Source: Rhodospirillaceae bacterium
GTDB taxonomy: Bacteria > Pseudomonadota > Alphaproteobacteria > UBA828
DNA length: 21,702 nucleotides
Assembly: GCA_028819955.1 (NCBI GenBank)
Contig: JAPPKP010000204.1
Location: forward strand, 1-21,702
Direction: 5' to 3'
In this document: positions 1-8,569 of the stretch, piece by piece
Layout of the letters: every line of letters starts with the position of its first letter
Numbering within the stretch: the stretch's first letter is position 1
The notes under the pieces: generated by a model
Told to the model about the DNA's origin: nothing
Databases searched by the model: none
What the model saw: only the letters and a program-made list of their open reading frames with translations
Position numbers and translations under genes: made by a program

Positions 1-427
1 TGCCGATCTCCACCGGCGTGTAGCGCTGGCCGACGACGATGAAGAAGACGGCGAAAATCGTCGCCGCCAGCAACAGGTTCGCAAATGGGCCCGCGAACGC
101 GATGGCCGAACGCCGCCCTACCGACTTGGCGAAGAATGAATCGGGCGATGGCGGTGCCTCATCATCCTTGGCGGACGTACTGGCAACGTCGGCGTCGCCG
201 TGGAACTTTACATAGCCGCCGAACGGCAGCGCACAGAGCTTCCAACGAGTCCCGTGGCGGTCATCGATGCCGATAAGCTCCGGCCCGAAGCCGACCGCGA
301 ACACCTCCACGCGCACGCCATTGAGCCTGGCTACGAGGTAATGGCCGAGCTCGTGGAAGAAGACCACGGGCGTGATCACCGCGAGAAACGGCCAAATATA
401 GTTTAGTTTGTCGACAAGCAGGTCCAT
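1..427 (-). CDS. rseP: RseP-family site-2 intramembrane zinc metalloprotease, N-terminal part
   Basis: Reading leftward from an ATG at 427, 142 codons are open to the window edge, so only the N-terminal third is visible. The first membrane segment carries the zinc-binding HELGH motif (about residues 25-29, HExxH). It is followed by the family signatures FGGYVKFHGD and FAGPFANLLLA, with a second hydrophobic segment running to the edge. Family knowledge: RseP (peptidase M50) cleaves transmembrane anti-sigma factors and signal-peptide remnants within the inner membrane; the PDZ domain and the second catalytic motif would lie beyond the edge. The gene is divergent from glnD, so it starts its own transcription unit here. 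In many proteobacteria rseP sits behind dxr, which is absent on this side. Identity is firm. The start is well placed: the residues before HELGH match the usual short N-terminus. Confidence 0.93.
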   Translation of the reverse strand, partial: MDLLVDKLNYIWPFLAVITPVVFFHELGHYLVARLNGVRVEVFAVGFGPELIGIDDRHGTRWKLCALPFGGYVKFHGDADVASTSAKDDEAPPSPDSFFAKSVGRRSAIAFAGPFANLLLAATIFAVFFIVVGQRYTPVEIG

Positions 428-519
428 GGTGGCAAACGAGTGGCTATGATCGAACTTCGGCGCAAGGCCGAGCTGCACCGGGCAATCGATATGGCGGGGC
501 GATCGCGGCGCCGTCCGGG

Positions 520-525
520 ATTATA
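520..525 (-). promoter_or_regulatory. Candidate -10 element for rseP
   Basis: A perfect TATAAT reads on the minus strand at 525-520, preceded directly by TG, about 93 bp upstream of the rseP ATG. The only TTG-like -35 candidate (TTGCGG, 552-547) is 21 bp away, which is too far for a normal sigma-70 promoter. This is therefore a -10 match only. The 428-679 interval between rseP and glnD otherwise shows no clear feature. Confidence 0.25.
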
Positions 526-679
526 CATGACCGCGCCGCCCGCGCCCCGCAATTCCCTGTGAGCTTGCGGGCGTTTGCCAAATGGGGGCACGTTGCAAAT
601 CGATGGGACCCGGCCCGGCGAACGGTTTGCGCTACGGCGAGGGACGGCCCAGGGCAACCTGCGGCCCCTTCGAGCGGCG

Positions 680-3424
680 ATGAACGCGTCTGACCCGACG
701 CCGGACCTATGCGGCCGACGAGCTCTCGCGGACGAGATCGCCCGGCTCGGGCCAGATGACCGGAAGGGCGCGCTCGAGCTCTTGCGGCGTGCCCTCGACG
801 ACGGCCGCAGGCAGCTTTGCCGGCGCCTCGATGCGGGGGCGACGGGGGCGGAAATCGTCGCCGGCCAGACCACTCTGATCGATCGAGTCTTGTGCATTCT
901 GCTCGAGCGGGCTGCAAAGATCCTCTATCCAGAGCCGAATCCGACCACGGCCAATCGTTTCTCGCTGGTGGCGGTCGGCGGCTACGGCCGGGGCGATCTC
1001 TCGCCCCGTTCCGATATCGATATTCTCTTCTTGTGTCCATACAAGTTGACCGGCCGCAGCGAGCAGATCATCGAGCATCTGCTCTACATGATGTGGGACT
1101 TGGGGTTCTCCGTCGGCCATGCAACCCGCTCAGTCGCCGATTGTTTGCGCCGGGCGCAGGAAGACATGACGATTCGTACCTCGGTGCTTGAATCGCGCCA
1201 CGTATGGGGCGATCGGGAGCTCTACGACGGGTTCCGCCAGCGTTTTCTCGACGAGCTGGTGACAGGCACCGAGGCCGAGTTCGTCGCCGCCAAGCTTCGC
1301 GAGCGCGGCAAGCGCCACGTGCGCGAGGGTGGATCCCGCTATCTCCTGGAGCCCAACGTGAAGGACGGCAAGGGAGGCTTGCGCGACCTGCACGTCCTGT
1401 TCTGGATCGCCAAGTACCTCTTCCGCGTCGAGCGTTTCGGCGAGCTCGTTGAGCGCGGCGTGCTCAATCGGCACGAGCACGATCGCTTCGCGCGGGCGGA
1501 AGACTTTCTCTGGAGGGTCCGTGCCCACCTTCACATCGTCTGCGACCGCGCGGAGGACCGCCTCACCTTCGACCGGCAGCCGGAAATCGCGGCACGCATG
1601 GGATATGGGCCACGGCGCGGCAACTTGGCCGTCGAACGCTTCATGAAGCACTATTTTCTTGTGGCGAAGGAGGTGGGCGAGCTCACGCGGGTCTTCTGCG
1701 CGGTGCTGGAAGCGGAGCAGCTTCACACTGCGCCGGTCCACCGCTCAGGCACGGCGACGGGACCTGCCCGCGACGGACTGTTCGTCTCCGGCGGGCGCAT
1801 CGCGGCGGTCGGCGAAGACACCTTCAACGAGCGCCCGGTGCGCCTGGTAACGATCTTTCGCCGGGCGCAAACCGAGGGCCGTGACATTCATCCGGCCACG
1901 TTGCGCCTGATACACCAGGGCCATGGGCTGATCACCGCAGAGGTGCGCGACGACCCGGAAGCCAACCGGGCCTTCCGCGCGATCCTTACCGACAGACGCA
2001 ACCCCGAGAAGATTCTAAGGATGATGAACGAGGCCGGGGTGATGGGCCGCTTTTTGCCGGACTTCGGCCGTGTCGTGGCGCAGACCCAGCTCGATCTCTA
2101 TCACGTCTACACGGTCGACGAGCACAGCATCCGGGCCGTCGGCGTGCTCGCCGCCATCGAGCGCGGAGCGCTCTCCGACGAGCTCCCGCTCGCCAGCACC
2201 CTCATTCACCAGCTGCGGATGCGCGACGTGCTCTATCTCTCGATCCTCTTGCACGACGTGGCGAAGGGACGAGGCGGCGACCACTCGGAGATTGGCGCCG
2301 AAATCGCGCGCGACGTCGCCACCCGGCTGGAATTCACGTCGGACGAGGTCGAGACCGCCGCATGGCTTGTGCGCTGGCACCTCTTGTTCAGCATGACCGC
2401 GTTCAAGCGTGACCCCAGCGATCCGCGCACCGTCGACGATTTCGTCGGCCGGGTGCGCTCGCTCGAACGCCTGCGGCTCTTGCTGGTGCTGACCGCCGCC
2501 GACATCACAGCTGTGGGGCCGGGGCGCATGACAGCCTGGAAAGGCTCGCTCCTGCGCATGCTCTATCACCGGGCCGAGGCGGTCCTGGCCGGCGGCCGCG
2601 AGGCCGAGGACCGGGAAGCGCGCGTGACGAAGGCCCGGCAGGCCCTGCGTGCCCGCCTCGAGGACTGGACCGAGCCCGACATCGCGCACTTCGAGGACAG
2701 GCTTCCAGATACCTACTGGCTGTCCACCGACAGCGGGATGCAGGAGCGCCACGCCCGCCTCGTGCAAGGCGGGGGCAGGGGGCCCCTGGTCGAGACCCGC
2801 ATCGATCGGGCCAGGGAAGCGACGGAGATGACGCTGTACACGCCCGATTACATCGGCCTGTTCGCAGCCATTGCCGGCGCGGTGGCGACGTCGGGTGCGA
2901 ACATCGTCGATGCCCGAGTCTTCACGACCAGCGACGGAATGGCCGTCGACACGATCTGGCTTCAGGCCGCAGATGGCGGCGCGATTCGCGACGAAGAGCG
3001 GCTGGAGCGACTCGAGCAAAGCGTGGTCCGCGCTCTTTCCGAGGACGGCGCAGTTGCCCGACGCACAGATGACACGGCCTTCGATGCCGCGCCGCGGCCG
3101 GCGCGCTCCGCCCCGATCGCCCTTGAGCCGCATGTCCTCGTCGATAACGGAGCCAGTCGCGGCTACACGGTGATCGAGGTGAGCGCGCGCGATCGCCCGG
3201 GGCTTCTCTACGACATTACACGGACGCTCAGTGCGTGCAGTGTCTCGATCGGCTCGGCGCACATCTCGACGGTGGGCTCCCGCGCGGTCGATGTGTTCTA
3301 CGTGAGGGACCGGTTCGGCTTGAAGCTCTCCCGCGACGCGCAGATTGCGCAGGTGCAGAGCCGCCTGACCGAAATGCTGGCCCGCGACGCAGATGACTTG
3401 CCGCGCCGCAGCGCGGTCGGCTGA
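680..3424 (+). CDS. glnD: GlnD bifunctional [protein-PII] uridylyltransferase/uridylyl-removing enzyme
   Basis: GlnD senses glutamine and adds or removes UMP on PII proteins (GlnB/GlnK), setting nitrogen assimilation; it acts in the cytoplasm. Domains in order, counting from the ATG at 680 (914 aa): nucleotidyltransferase motif GGYGRGDLSPRSDID at about 99-113; central PII-uridylyltransferase helical region; HD hydrolase domain with LHDVAKG and a following GGDHS near 524; and two C-terminal ACT domains, the first beginning near 717 (LYTPDYIGLFAAIAG) and the second near 829 (SARDRPGLLYDITRTL). The frame is open back to an ATG at 575, but the extra 35 residues are arginine-rich and unlike the family, so 680 is preferred; it has only a weak GAGCGG upstream. 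Length fits alphaproteobacterial GlnD (about 850-950 aa). murJ follows 34 bp later, probably co-transcribed. Confidence 0.97.
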   Translation: MNASDPTPDLCGRRALADEIARLGPDDRKGALELLRRALDDGRRQLCRRLDAGATGAEIVAGQTTLIDRVLCILLERAAKILYPEPNPTTANRFSLVAVGGYGRGDLSPRSDIDILFLCPYKLTGRSEQIIEHLLYMMWDLGFSVGHATRSVADCLRRAQEDMTIRTSVLESRHVWGDRELYDGFRQRFLDELVTGTEAEFVAAKLRERGKRHVREGGSRYLLEPNVKDGKGGLRDLHVLFWIAKYLFRVERFGELVERGVLNRHEHDRFARAEDFLWRVRAHLHIVCDRAEDRLTFDRQPEIAARMGYGPRRGNLAVERFMKHYFLVAKEVGELTRVFCAVLEAEQLHTAPVHRSGTATGPARDGLFVSGGRIAAVGEDTFNERPVRLVTIFRRAQTEGRDIHPATLRLIHQGHGLITAEVRDDPEANRAFRAILTDRRNPEKILRMMNEAGVMGRFLPDFGRVVAQTQLDLYHVYTVDEHSIRAVGVLAAIERGALSDELPLASTLIHQLRMRDVLYLSILLHDVAKGRGGDHSEIGAEIARDVATRLEFTSDEVETAAWLVRWHLLFSMTAFKRDPSDPRTVDDFVGRVRSLERLRLLLVLTAADITAVGPGRMTAWKGSLLRMLYHRAEAVLAGGREAEDREARVTKARQALRARLEDWTEPDIAHFEDRLPDTYWLSTDSGMQERHARLVQGGGRGPLVETRIDRAREATEMTLYTPDYIGLFAAIAGAVATSGANIVDARVFTTSDGMAVDTIWLQAADGGAIRDEERLERLEQSVVRALSEDGAVARRTDDTAFDAAPRPARSAPIALEPHVLVDNGASRGYTVIEVSARDRPGLLYDITRTLSACSVSIGSAHISTVGSRAVDVFYVRDRFGLKLSRDAQIAQVQSRLTEMLARDADDLPRRSAVG

Positions 3425-3458
3425 GCGGCCGTCCACCCGAAGGCCACCAGCGTAGACC

Positions 3459-5036
3459 ATGGCACTCGCCCGCTGGGCCGCGACGGTCGGCGGCTACACC
3501 ATGGGCTCGCGGGTTCTTGGCTTTCTGCGCGACATCCTGATCGCCTCGGTCCTCGGCGCGGGCCCGGTCGCCGATGCCTTCTTCGTGGCCTTCAAGCTGC
3601 CGAACTTCCTGCGGCGGCTGTTTGCGGAAGGCGCGTTCAACGCGGCCTTCGTGCCGCTCTTCGCCGGCACGCTGGAGCGCGACGGGCGCGGGGCGGCCAA
3701 GTCGTTCGCCGAAGACGTGCTGACCGTCCTGCTATGGACGCTGCTCGTGCTCGTCATCGCGGCCCAGATCGTGATGCCGTGGCTGATGCACGCACTGGCG
3801 CCCGGATTCGCGGACGAGCCCGGCAAGCTCGATTTGACCGTTCAACTCACGCGGCTCACGTTCCCGTACATCCTGCTGATTTCGCTGGTCTCCCTCCTCG
3901 GCGGGGTGTTGAACTCGCTCTATCGCTTCGCCGCGGTGGCGGCGACGCCGATCCTGCTCAATCTTTGCCTGATCGGCGCCCTGCTCGGGCTCGCGCGCTG
4001 GACCGAGACGCCGGGGCATGCGCTGGCCGTGGGAGTCACGGTTGGCGGCATCGTGCAGTTCGTCTGGCTGATCGTCGCAGCCTCGCGCGCGGGGATGTCG
4101 CTCCGCCTACGCCGGCCTCGGCTCACGCCGGGGGTCAAGCGCCTGCTTATCCTCGCCGCGCCGGCAGCCCTCGGCGCAGGCGTGGCCCAGATCAACCTCG
4201 TCGTCGACATCATCATTGCCTCATTGCTGCCGCCGGGCTCGGTCTCCTTTCTCTATTACGCCGACCGCGTGAATCAGCTTCCCCTCGGCGTCGTCGGCGT
4301 CGCCGTGGGTACGGCGCTGCTGCCTCTGCTCAGCCGTCAACTGCGGGCGGGCGAGACCGGGGAGGCGGTCGGCAGCCTCAACCGGGCGATCGAGATGGCG
4401 TTGCTGCTGGCGGTCCCGGCGGCGGTCGCCCTTGTCGTCATCGCGAGCCCCGTCATCGCGGTCCTGTTCGAACGTGGTGCGTTCGGCGTGACGGAGAGCG
4501 ACGCCACGGCAGGGGCACTGATCGCCTACGCCGCGGGGTTGCCCGCGTTCGTGCTCATCAAGGTGTTGGCGCCCGGCTATTTCGCCCGTCAGGACACCAA
4601 GACGCCCGTGCGCATCGCGGTCCTCTGCCTCGTGGTGAATGTCGTGCTGAACCTTGCGCTCATGGGGCCGCTCGCCCATGTCGGGATCGCGTTGGCGACC
4701 ACGCTCGCCGGCTGGCTCAACGTCGGACTTCTGGCTGCAGGCTTGGTCCGGCGCGGATTCCTCCAGCCGGACCGCAGGCTGATTCGCCGGCTGCCGCGCA
4801 TGATCGCGGCGTCCGCTGGCATGGCCGTCGTGCTCTGGGCGCTTGCATTTGCCCTGGAAACTGCACTGGAGACGGCGGGCCTGCGCATCGCGGCGCTCGC
4901 AGCTCTGGTCGTCGCTGGTCTCGTCGCCTACGGCGCTCTCGCCACAGGCTTGAGGGTCGTAACGATGAGCGAGATGCGCGGGCTCTTGGCCCGGCGACAA
5001 GGCGAAAAGCGAAGCCAAGACCAGGGCGAAGGTTGA
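3459..5036 (+). CDS. murJ: Lipid II flippase MurJ (MviN)
   Basis: MurJ moves undecaprenyl-linked lipid II across the inner membrane for peptidoglycan synthesis (MOP superfamily). The 525-aa protein opens with the family hallmark: [19 protein letters not shown], then [20 protein letters not shown] and FNAAFVPLF. It continues as a chain of hydrophobic segments consistent with about 14 membrane helices. The central motif around [21 protein letters not shown] and the later [17 protein letters not shown] are also typical. It ends in a short charged tail rich in Arg, Gln and Lys. It lies 34 bp after glnD and 52 bp before trpS, an order I recall from many alphaproteobacteria. The start is fixed by alignment to the conserved N-terminus; the ribosome-binding site is weak. 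Confidence 0.97.
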   Translation: MALARWAATVGGYTMGSRVLGFLRDILIASVLGAGPVADAFFVAFKLPNFLRRLFAEGAFNAAFVPLFAGTLERDGRGAAKSFAEDVLTVLLWTLLVLVIAAQIVMPWLMHALAPGFADEPGKLDLTVQLTRLTFPYILLISLVSLLGGVLNSLYRFAAVAATPILLNLCLIGALLGLARWTETPGHALAVGVTVGGIVQFVWLIVAASRAGMSLRLRRPRLTPGVKRLLILAAPAALGAGVAQINLVVDIIIASLLPPGSVSFLYYADRVNQLPLGVVGVAVGTALLPLLSRQLRAGETGEAVGSLNRAIEMALLLAVPAAVALVVIASPVIAVLFERGAFGVTESDATAGALIAYAAGLPAFVLIKVLAPGYFARQDTKTPVRIAVLCLVVNVVLNLALMGPLAHVGIALATTLAGWLNVGLLAAGLVRRGFLQPDRRLIRRLPRMIAASAGMAVVLWALAFALETALETAGLRIAALAALVVAGLVAYGALATGLRVVTMSEMRGLLARRQGEKRSQDQGEG

Positions 5037-5047
5037 CGGCGCCGCGT

Positions 5048-5071
5048 GGGGGCGCGATAAGGCGCGCCCCC
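5048..5071 (+). promoter_or_regulatory. GC-rich hairpin in the murJ-trpS gap
   Basis: The arms GGGGGCGCG (5048-5056) and CGCGCCCCC (5063-5071) are perfectly complementary: nine G-C pairs around a 6-nt loop (ATAAGG). No T tract follows, so it is not a standard intrinsic terminator. It ends 3 nt before a GGAG ribosome-binding site (5075-5078), which is itself 10 nt before the trpS ATG. It could limit read-through from murJ, stabilise the trpS 5' end, or affect ribosome access. Confidence 0.5.
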
Positions 5072-5088
5072 GGCGGAGCGTTCCTGAC

Positions 5089-6081
5089 ATGAAGCGGGTC
5101 TTTTCCGGCGTACAGCCGACCGGCAATCTGCACCTCGGCAACTACCTCGGCGCGATCAAGAACTGGGTCGCGATGCAGCGGGAGTACGACTGCATTTATT
5201 GCATCGTCGATCTGCACGCGATCACCGTGCCACAGGATCCCGGAGAGCTTACGAACAACACCCGCGAGGTCACGGCCGGGCTGATCGCCGCCGGGCTCGA
5301 CCCCAAGACCTGCATCATCTTCAACCAGAGCTCCGTGACGGGCCACGCGGAGCTCGCCTGGATCCTCAACTGCTTTACCCCGCTCGGCTGGCTCAACCGC
5401 ATGACACAGTTCAAGGAGAAGGCGGGGAAGAAGCGGGACAGCGCGCTGCTTGGCCTCTATGCCTACCCGGTGCTGATGGCGGCGGACATCCTGCTTTACC
5501 ACGCGACGGCCGTGCCGGTTGGCGAGGACCAGAAGCAGCACCTGGAGCTGTCCCGGGACATTGCCAGTGCCTTCAATCGCGCCTATGAGCGGGATTTCTT
5601 CCCGCTGCCCGAGCCGATGATCTTGGGCGCCGCCACGCGGGTGATGAGCCTGAGAGACGGGCGCAAGAAGATGAGCAAGTCGGACGGGTCCGATTACGCG
5701 CGAATCAATCTGACGGACGATGCCGACACAATCGCGCTCAAGATCAAGCGCGCGAAGACCGACTCCGAGCCCGGCCTCACCTACGACGCGGATCGGCGAC
5801 CTGAAGCGGCAAACCTGCTGAACATCTACGCAGCACTCACCGACGAGCCCATCGAGAGGGTGGCTGCCGAGCACTCATTGTTGGGCTTTTCCGACTTCAA
5901 GGGCAAGCTCGCCGATCTCGCGATCGAGACGCTTGGCCCGCTCGCCGCGCGCATGCGCGAGCTGTTGGCGGACCCCGGCTATATCGACGACGTGCTCGCC
6001 GACGGTGCCGAGCGCGCCCGACACATTGCGGACACCAATCTTGCCGAGGTGCGCCGCATCATGGGGCTGCTCGACGCCTGA
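5089..6081 (+). CDS. trpS: Tryptophanyl-tRNA synthetase
   Basis: This class Ic aminoacyl-tRNA synthetase charges tRNA-Trp with tryptophan using ATP. The 330-aa length is normal for bacterial TrpRS. The HIGH-type motif appears as [10 protein letters not shown] (residues 10-19) and the KMSKS loop as KMSKS (194-198, followed by DGSD). The Rossmann-fold segments [17 protein letters not shown] and [18 protein letters not shown] are clear TrpRS signatures. Start: the ATG at 5089 has GGAG 10 nt upstream and gives the usual short N-terminus ([12 protein letters not shown]). A strong hairpin lies just upstream. No leader peptide with tandem Trp codons is visible in the 52-bp gap. Confidence 0.98.
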   Translation: MKRVFSGVQPTGNLHLGNYLGAIKNWVAMQREYDCIYCIVDLHAITVPQDPGELTNNTREVTAGLIAAGLDPKTCIIFNQSSVTGHAELAWILNCFTPLGWLNRMTQFKEKAGKKRDSALLGLYAYPVLMAADILLYHATAVPVGEDQKQHLELSRDIASAFNRAYERDFFPLPEPMILGAATRVMSLRDGRKKMSKSDGSDYARINLTDDADTIALKIKRAKTDSEPGLTYDADRRPEAANLLNIYAALTDEPIERVAAEHSLLGFSDFKGKLADLAIETLGPLAARMRELLADPGYIDDVLADGAERARHIADTNLAEVRRIMGLLDA

Positions 6082-6114
6082 GCGGCACCAGGGCGCACTC
6101 TGCGTCCCAATTCG

Positions 6115-6146
6115 GCGAAAAAACTGCACCATTACAGACTTTTCGC
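6115..6146. repeat. Inverted repeat downstream of trpS
   Basis: GCGAAAA (6115-6121) and TTTTCGC (6140-6146) form a perfect 7-bp inverted repeat with an 18-nt spacer, within the 131-bp gap between trpS and the TauE-like gene. It might be a weak terminator for the upstream run or an operator for the permease gene. The T-run lies inside the right arm and does not follow it. A poor promoter-like pair (TTGCGC at 6147-6152, TGTAAC at 6172-6177, spacer 19) adjoins it. Confidence 0.3.
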
Positions 6147-6212
6147 TTGCGCAACTTGAGCGTGAGGCGCATGTAACGTGCGCATCCCCACACGCACCAC
6201 GCTGTTTTTCCG

Positions 6213-7127
6213 ATGGAGATCTATCTCCCAATCGCCGAGCTTTCAGCCAATGCGCTGATCCTGCTCGTGCTCGGCGGCGGGGTGGGTCTGCTGTCAGGCA
6301 TGTTTGGCGTGGGCGGCGGGTTCTTGATGACGCCGCTTTTGATCTTCCTTGGGGTGACGCCCTCCGTCGCAGTCGGCACCGGCACCAACCTGATCATTGC
6401 GTCGTCGGTCTCCGGCACGATGGCGCACTGGCGTCGCGGCAACGTCGATTTTCTCATCGGCGCCCTAATTTCCTGCGGCGGCGCGGGCGGCGCGTGGCTC
6501 GGCGCCTACATCTTCAAGCTCTTGAGCGACGCGGGCCAGATCGACCTGGTGGTGTCGCTCTCCTACGTGCTGTTTCTCGGGGTGGTCGGCTGCCTGATGG
6601 CAGTGGAGAGCGTGAGGGCCACAGTACGGCGCCAGCGCACGGCGCGCCGCAAGGCGCACCACCACACCTGGATTCACGGGTTGCCTCTCAAGCTGCGCTT
6701 CCGGCGCTCGCGTCTCTACGTCAGTGCGATCCCGCCGTTCGTCCTCGGCTTCGTCATGGGCATCGTCGCCTCCATCATGGGCGTCGGCGGCGGGTTCTTC
6801 ATGGTGCCGGCGATGATCTATCTCATCGGCATGCCGACGGCGGTGGTGGTGGGCACTTCCCTACTCGGCATCATCGTGATCAGCTCGGTCTCATGCTTCG
6901 CCCACGCCATTAGCAACAACAATGTGGACATCATTCTTGGCCTCCTGCTGGCGGTCGGCGCCGTCATCGGAGCCCAGTACGGCACGCGGATAGGGGGACG
7001 CATCCGGGCGGAGCATCTCCGGGGCCTGCTCGCACTCATGGTTCTCGCGGTCGGCGGTCGGCTGGCGTATTCGCTGGTGGTGATGCCGGACGATCCCTTC
7101 GCGGTCGCGCCGCTGTGGGGGAACTGA
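6213..7127 (+). CDS. TauE/SafE family membrane permease (sulfite exporter family)
   Basis: This is a 304-aa inner-membrane protein with about eight hydrophobic segments in two homologous halves. Each half carries the family's glycine-rich signature: GGGVGLLSGMFGVGGGFLM near residues 23-41 and GFVMGIVASIMGVGGGFFM in the second half. Each is followed by a VGT motif (VAVGTGTN, VVVGTSLLG). A basic cytoplasmic linker separates the halves at about residues 138-165. Members transport anions such as sulfite or organosulfonates, but substrates are known for few; nothing here fixes one. The stop overlaps the start of the next gene (TGATG, 7125-7129), so the two are translationally coupled. Together they probably form one functional unit. 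The family assignment is secure; the substrate is not. Confidence 0.9.
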   Translation: MEIYLPIAELSANALILLVLGGGVGLLSGMFGVGGGFLMTPLLIFLGVTPSVAVGTGTNLIIASSVSGTMAHWRRGNVDFLIGALISCGGAGGAWLGAYIFKLLSDAGQIDLVVSLSYVLFLGVVGCLMAVESVRATVRRQRTARRKAHHHTWIHGLPLKLRFRRSRLYVSAIPPFVLGFVMGIVASIMGVGGGFFMVPAMIYLIGMPTAVVVGTSLLGIIVISSVSCFAHAISNNNVDIILGLLLAVGAVIGAQYGTRIGGRIRAEHLRGLLALMVLAVGGRLAYSLVVMPDDPFAVAPLWGN

Positions 7128-7882
7128 TGCGGCGCATGCTTCAACTGATCGGCATGGCTATTGCCGCGGGCGTCGCGTCAATGCCCGCCGCGGCGCAGGA
7201 GCGCGACGGGCCTTTGCTGATCGCGCTCTCCAACCAGAGCATCGAAATCGACTCGAGCTTTGCCGGCACCTCTATCCTGCTGTTTGGCGTGACCGACGTG
7301 GCGGGCGACGTCGTGGTCTCCGTGCGCGGCCCAGAGGTACCCGTGGTGGTGCGCCGCAAGCTGCGGTCTGCCGGCGTCTGGGTCAACCGGGAGTCGATCG
7401 CCTTTCGCAACGTGCCGGGCTACTACTTCGTCTCGGCCTCGAGGCCGCTCGAAGACATCGCGCCCGAAGAGTTCCTCGACCGCGAGCAACTGGGCTCGAA
7501 GCGCCTGTTGCTGGAGGCCATCTGGTTCGACACGTCGGGCGATGCGGATGAATTCCGCGCCGCCCTGCACCGCCACAGGGAGCGCGATTCGCTCTACAGA
7601 TCGGAGCCGGGCCTCCTGGAATTCATCGACGAGCGCCTGTTCCGAACCACAATCGACCTGCCCGCCCACGTTCCGACCGGCGACTATTTGGTCGAGGCGA
7701 TGCTCTTGGTCGACGGCCAGGTGCTCAGCACGCGCTCGGCAGCGCTGAGCATCGAGAAGGCCGGCTTCTCGGCGGACATTTCCGCCTTCGCGCGTGAGGA
7801 CGAGGCCCTCTACGGCATCATTGCTATCGCGCTTGCGCTGGTGGCAGGATGGCTGGGCAGCTTCGCCTTCCGCAAGGGCTGA
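7127..7882 (+). CDS. TIGR02186-family membrane-anchored periplasmic protein, partner of the TauE-like permease
   Basis: Function unknown. The 251-aa protein starts with a cleavable-type signal (hydrophobic stretch LIGMAIAAGVASMPAAAQ, likely cleavage after AAAQ). The soluble region is predicted to be beta-rich and lies outside the inner membrane. It includes TSILLFGVTDVAGDVVVSVRGPE near residues 42-64. A single C-terminal membrane helix (YGIIAIALALVAGWLGSFAF) ends the protein, followed by RKG. This layout and these motifs match the alphaproteobacterial family I know as TIGR02186, which is repeatedly encoded beside TauE/SafE permeases. The ATG at 7127 overlaps the permease stop and is preferred over a GTG at 7115, which would lie further inside the permease gene. 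It may be an accessory subunit of the exporter; this is inference from coupling. Confidence 0.82.
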   Translation: MRRMLQLIGMAIAAGVASMPAAAQERDGPLLIALSNQSIEIDSSFAGTSILLFGVTDVAGDVVVSVRGPEVPVVVRRKLRSAGVWVNRESIAFRNVPGYYFVSASRPLEDIAPEEFLDREQLGSKRLLLEAIWFDTSGDADEFRAALHRHRERDSLYRSEPGLLEFIDERLFRTTIDLPAHVPTGDYLVEAMLLVDGQVLSTRSAALSIEKAGFSADISAFAREDEALYGIIAIALALVAGWLGSFAFRKG

Positions 7883-7903
7883 GGACGCGGCAGGATCGAT
7901 GCG

Positions 7904-8410
7904 ATGACCGAGCAGGCGCCCCCCGAAGCGGGTGCAGTCCACGTCGCCGGGCAGGTTACCTTCCTTGTCTGCGTCGCGGACGACGGCCATTCCGAGGTCG
8001 CAGCACGTTTCGCCGCGTTGCGAGCCAAGAATTCCGGCGGCCAAGTGGCACTCCTTCACGTCGTGCAGCCGCCCGAGTTCCAGCATTGGGCAGCGGTCGG
8101 CGAGCTGATGCGGCAGGAGACGCGGGAGGAAGCGGAAGCCCTCCTCCAGGCCATCGCCGCGAAGGTAGAGGACGTCACCGGAGAATCGCCGAGCATGGCG
8201 GTGCGCGAGGGCGGAATCGGCGACGAGATCTTGGGCCATATAGAGGAGAACGAGGCGATCAACCTGCTGGTCGTCGGAGCGGCCCCACCCGACCAGGGGC
8301 GCGGGTCGCTCATATCGTGGCTGGCCGGACAGCTCGCCGGGCAGCTCAACATTCCACTCGTGGTCGTGCCCGGAAGCCTGAATGAGCAACAGCTTCAGGA
8401 CCTGACGTAG
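7904..8410 (+). CDS. Universal stress protein (UspA family)
   Basis: This 168-aa cytoplasmic protein has a single Usp alpha/beta domain. The first beta strand is FLVCVADDGHSEVAARFA (about residues 20-36), and the second strand with its loop is VALLHVVQPPEF. The C-terminal part has NLLVVGAAPP followed by GRGSLISWLAGQLAG and the closing strand IPLVVVPG, as in the nucleotide-binding half of the family. The spacing deviates from the textbook G-2x-G-9x-G-S/T pattern, so ATP binding is uncertain. An N-terminal extension of about 18 residues precedes the domain. It starts 21 bp after the TIGR02186 gene and lies in the same strand run as nifU. A Usp gene beside nifU is common in alphaproteobacteria as I recall. 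Its role in stress survival is inferred from family only. Confidence 0.85.
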   Translation: MTEQAPPEAGAVHVAGQVTFLVCVADDGHSEVAARFAALRAKNSGGQVALLHVVQPPEFQHWAAVGELMRQETREEAEALLQAIAAKVEDVTGESPSMAVREGGIGDEILGHIEENEAINLLVVGAAPPDQGRGSLISWLAGQLAGQLNIPLVVVPGSLNEQQLQDLT

Positions 8411-8433
8411 CCGACTGTGCGGCTGCGCCAGGG

Positions 8434-8466
8434 GCGAATTCGCGGCTGTGCATAAGCTGTGGATTT
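8434..8466. promoter_or_regulatory. Palindrome and tandem DnaA-box-like sites upstream of nifU
   Basis: The 159-bp gap before nifU contains GCGAATTCGC (8434-8443), a perfect 10-bp palindrome. Next come TGTGCATAA (8447-8455), an exact complement of the DnaA-box consensus TTATNCACA, and TGTGGATTT (8458-8466), a 7-of-9 match. The two boxes are direct repeats 11 bp apart, one helical turn. An AT-richer stretch with a TATATT (8481-8486) follows. Whether DnaA binds is not known. Confidence 0.35.
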
Positions 8467-8569
8467 TCGAGAGAACGATTTATATTCAAATGGTTAGCCA
8501 AGGGGCTTGACCTCGGAAGGAGTCTACACCACGTTTTGAGCGCCCACGATGGGCAGGGTTGGGAAAAGC

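Noticed and set aside
2015..3460. A 481-codon minus-strand open frame inside glnD
   Set aside because: It is antisense to the conserved HD and ACT domains of glnD and has no recognisable motif.
3734..5092. A 452-codon plus-strand frame over murJ
   Set aside because: It is a frame shadow of murJ; murJ's membrane segments and motifs are intact in the other frame.
6147..6177. Promoter TTGCGC / TGTAAC before the TauE-like gene
   Set aside because: The 19-bp spacer and weak hexamers make it no better than chance.
7178..8389. A 403-codon minus-strand frame opposite the TIGR02186 and usp genes
   Set aside because: Both sense genes have clear family motifs; the antisense product has none.
8505..8535. 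A TTGACC -35 match upstream of nifU
   Set aside because: No acceptable -10 lies 16-18 bp downstream, and a TATATT elsewhere in the gap has no matching -35.
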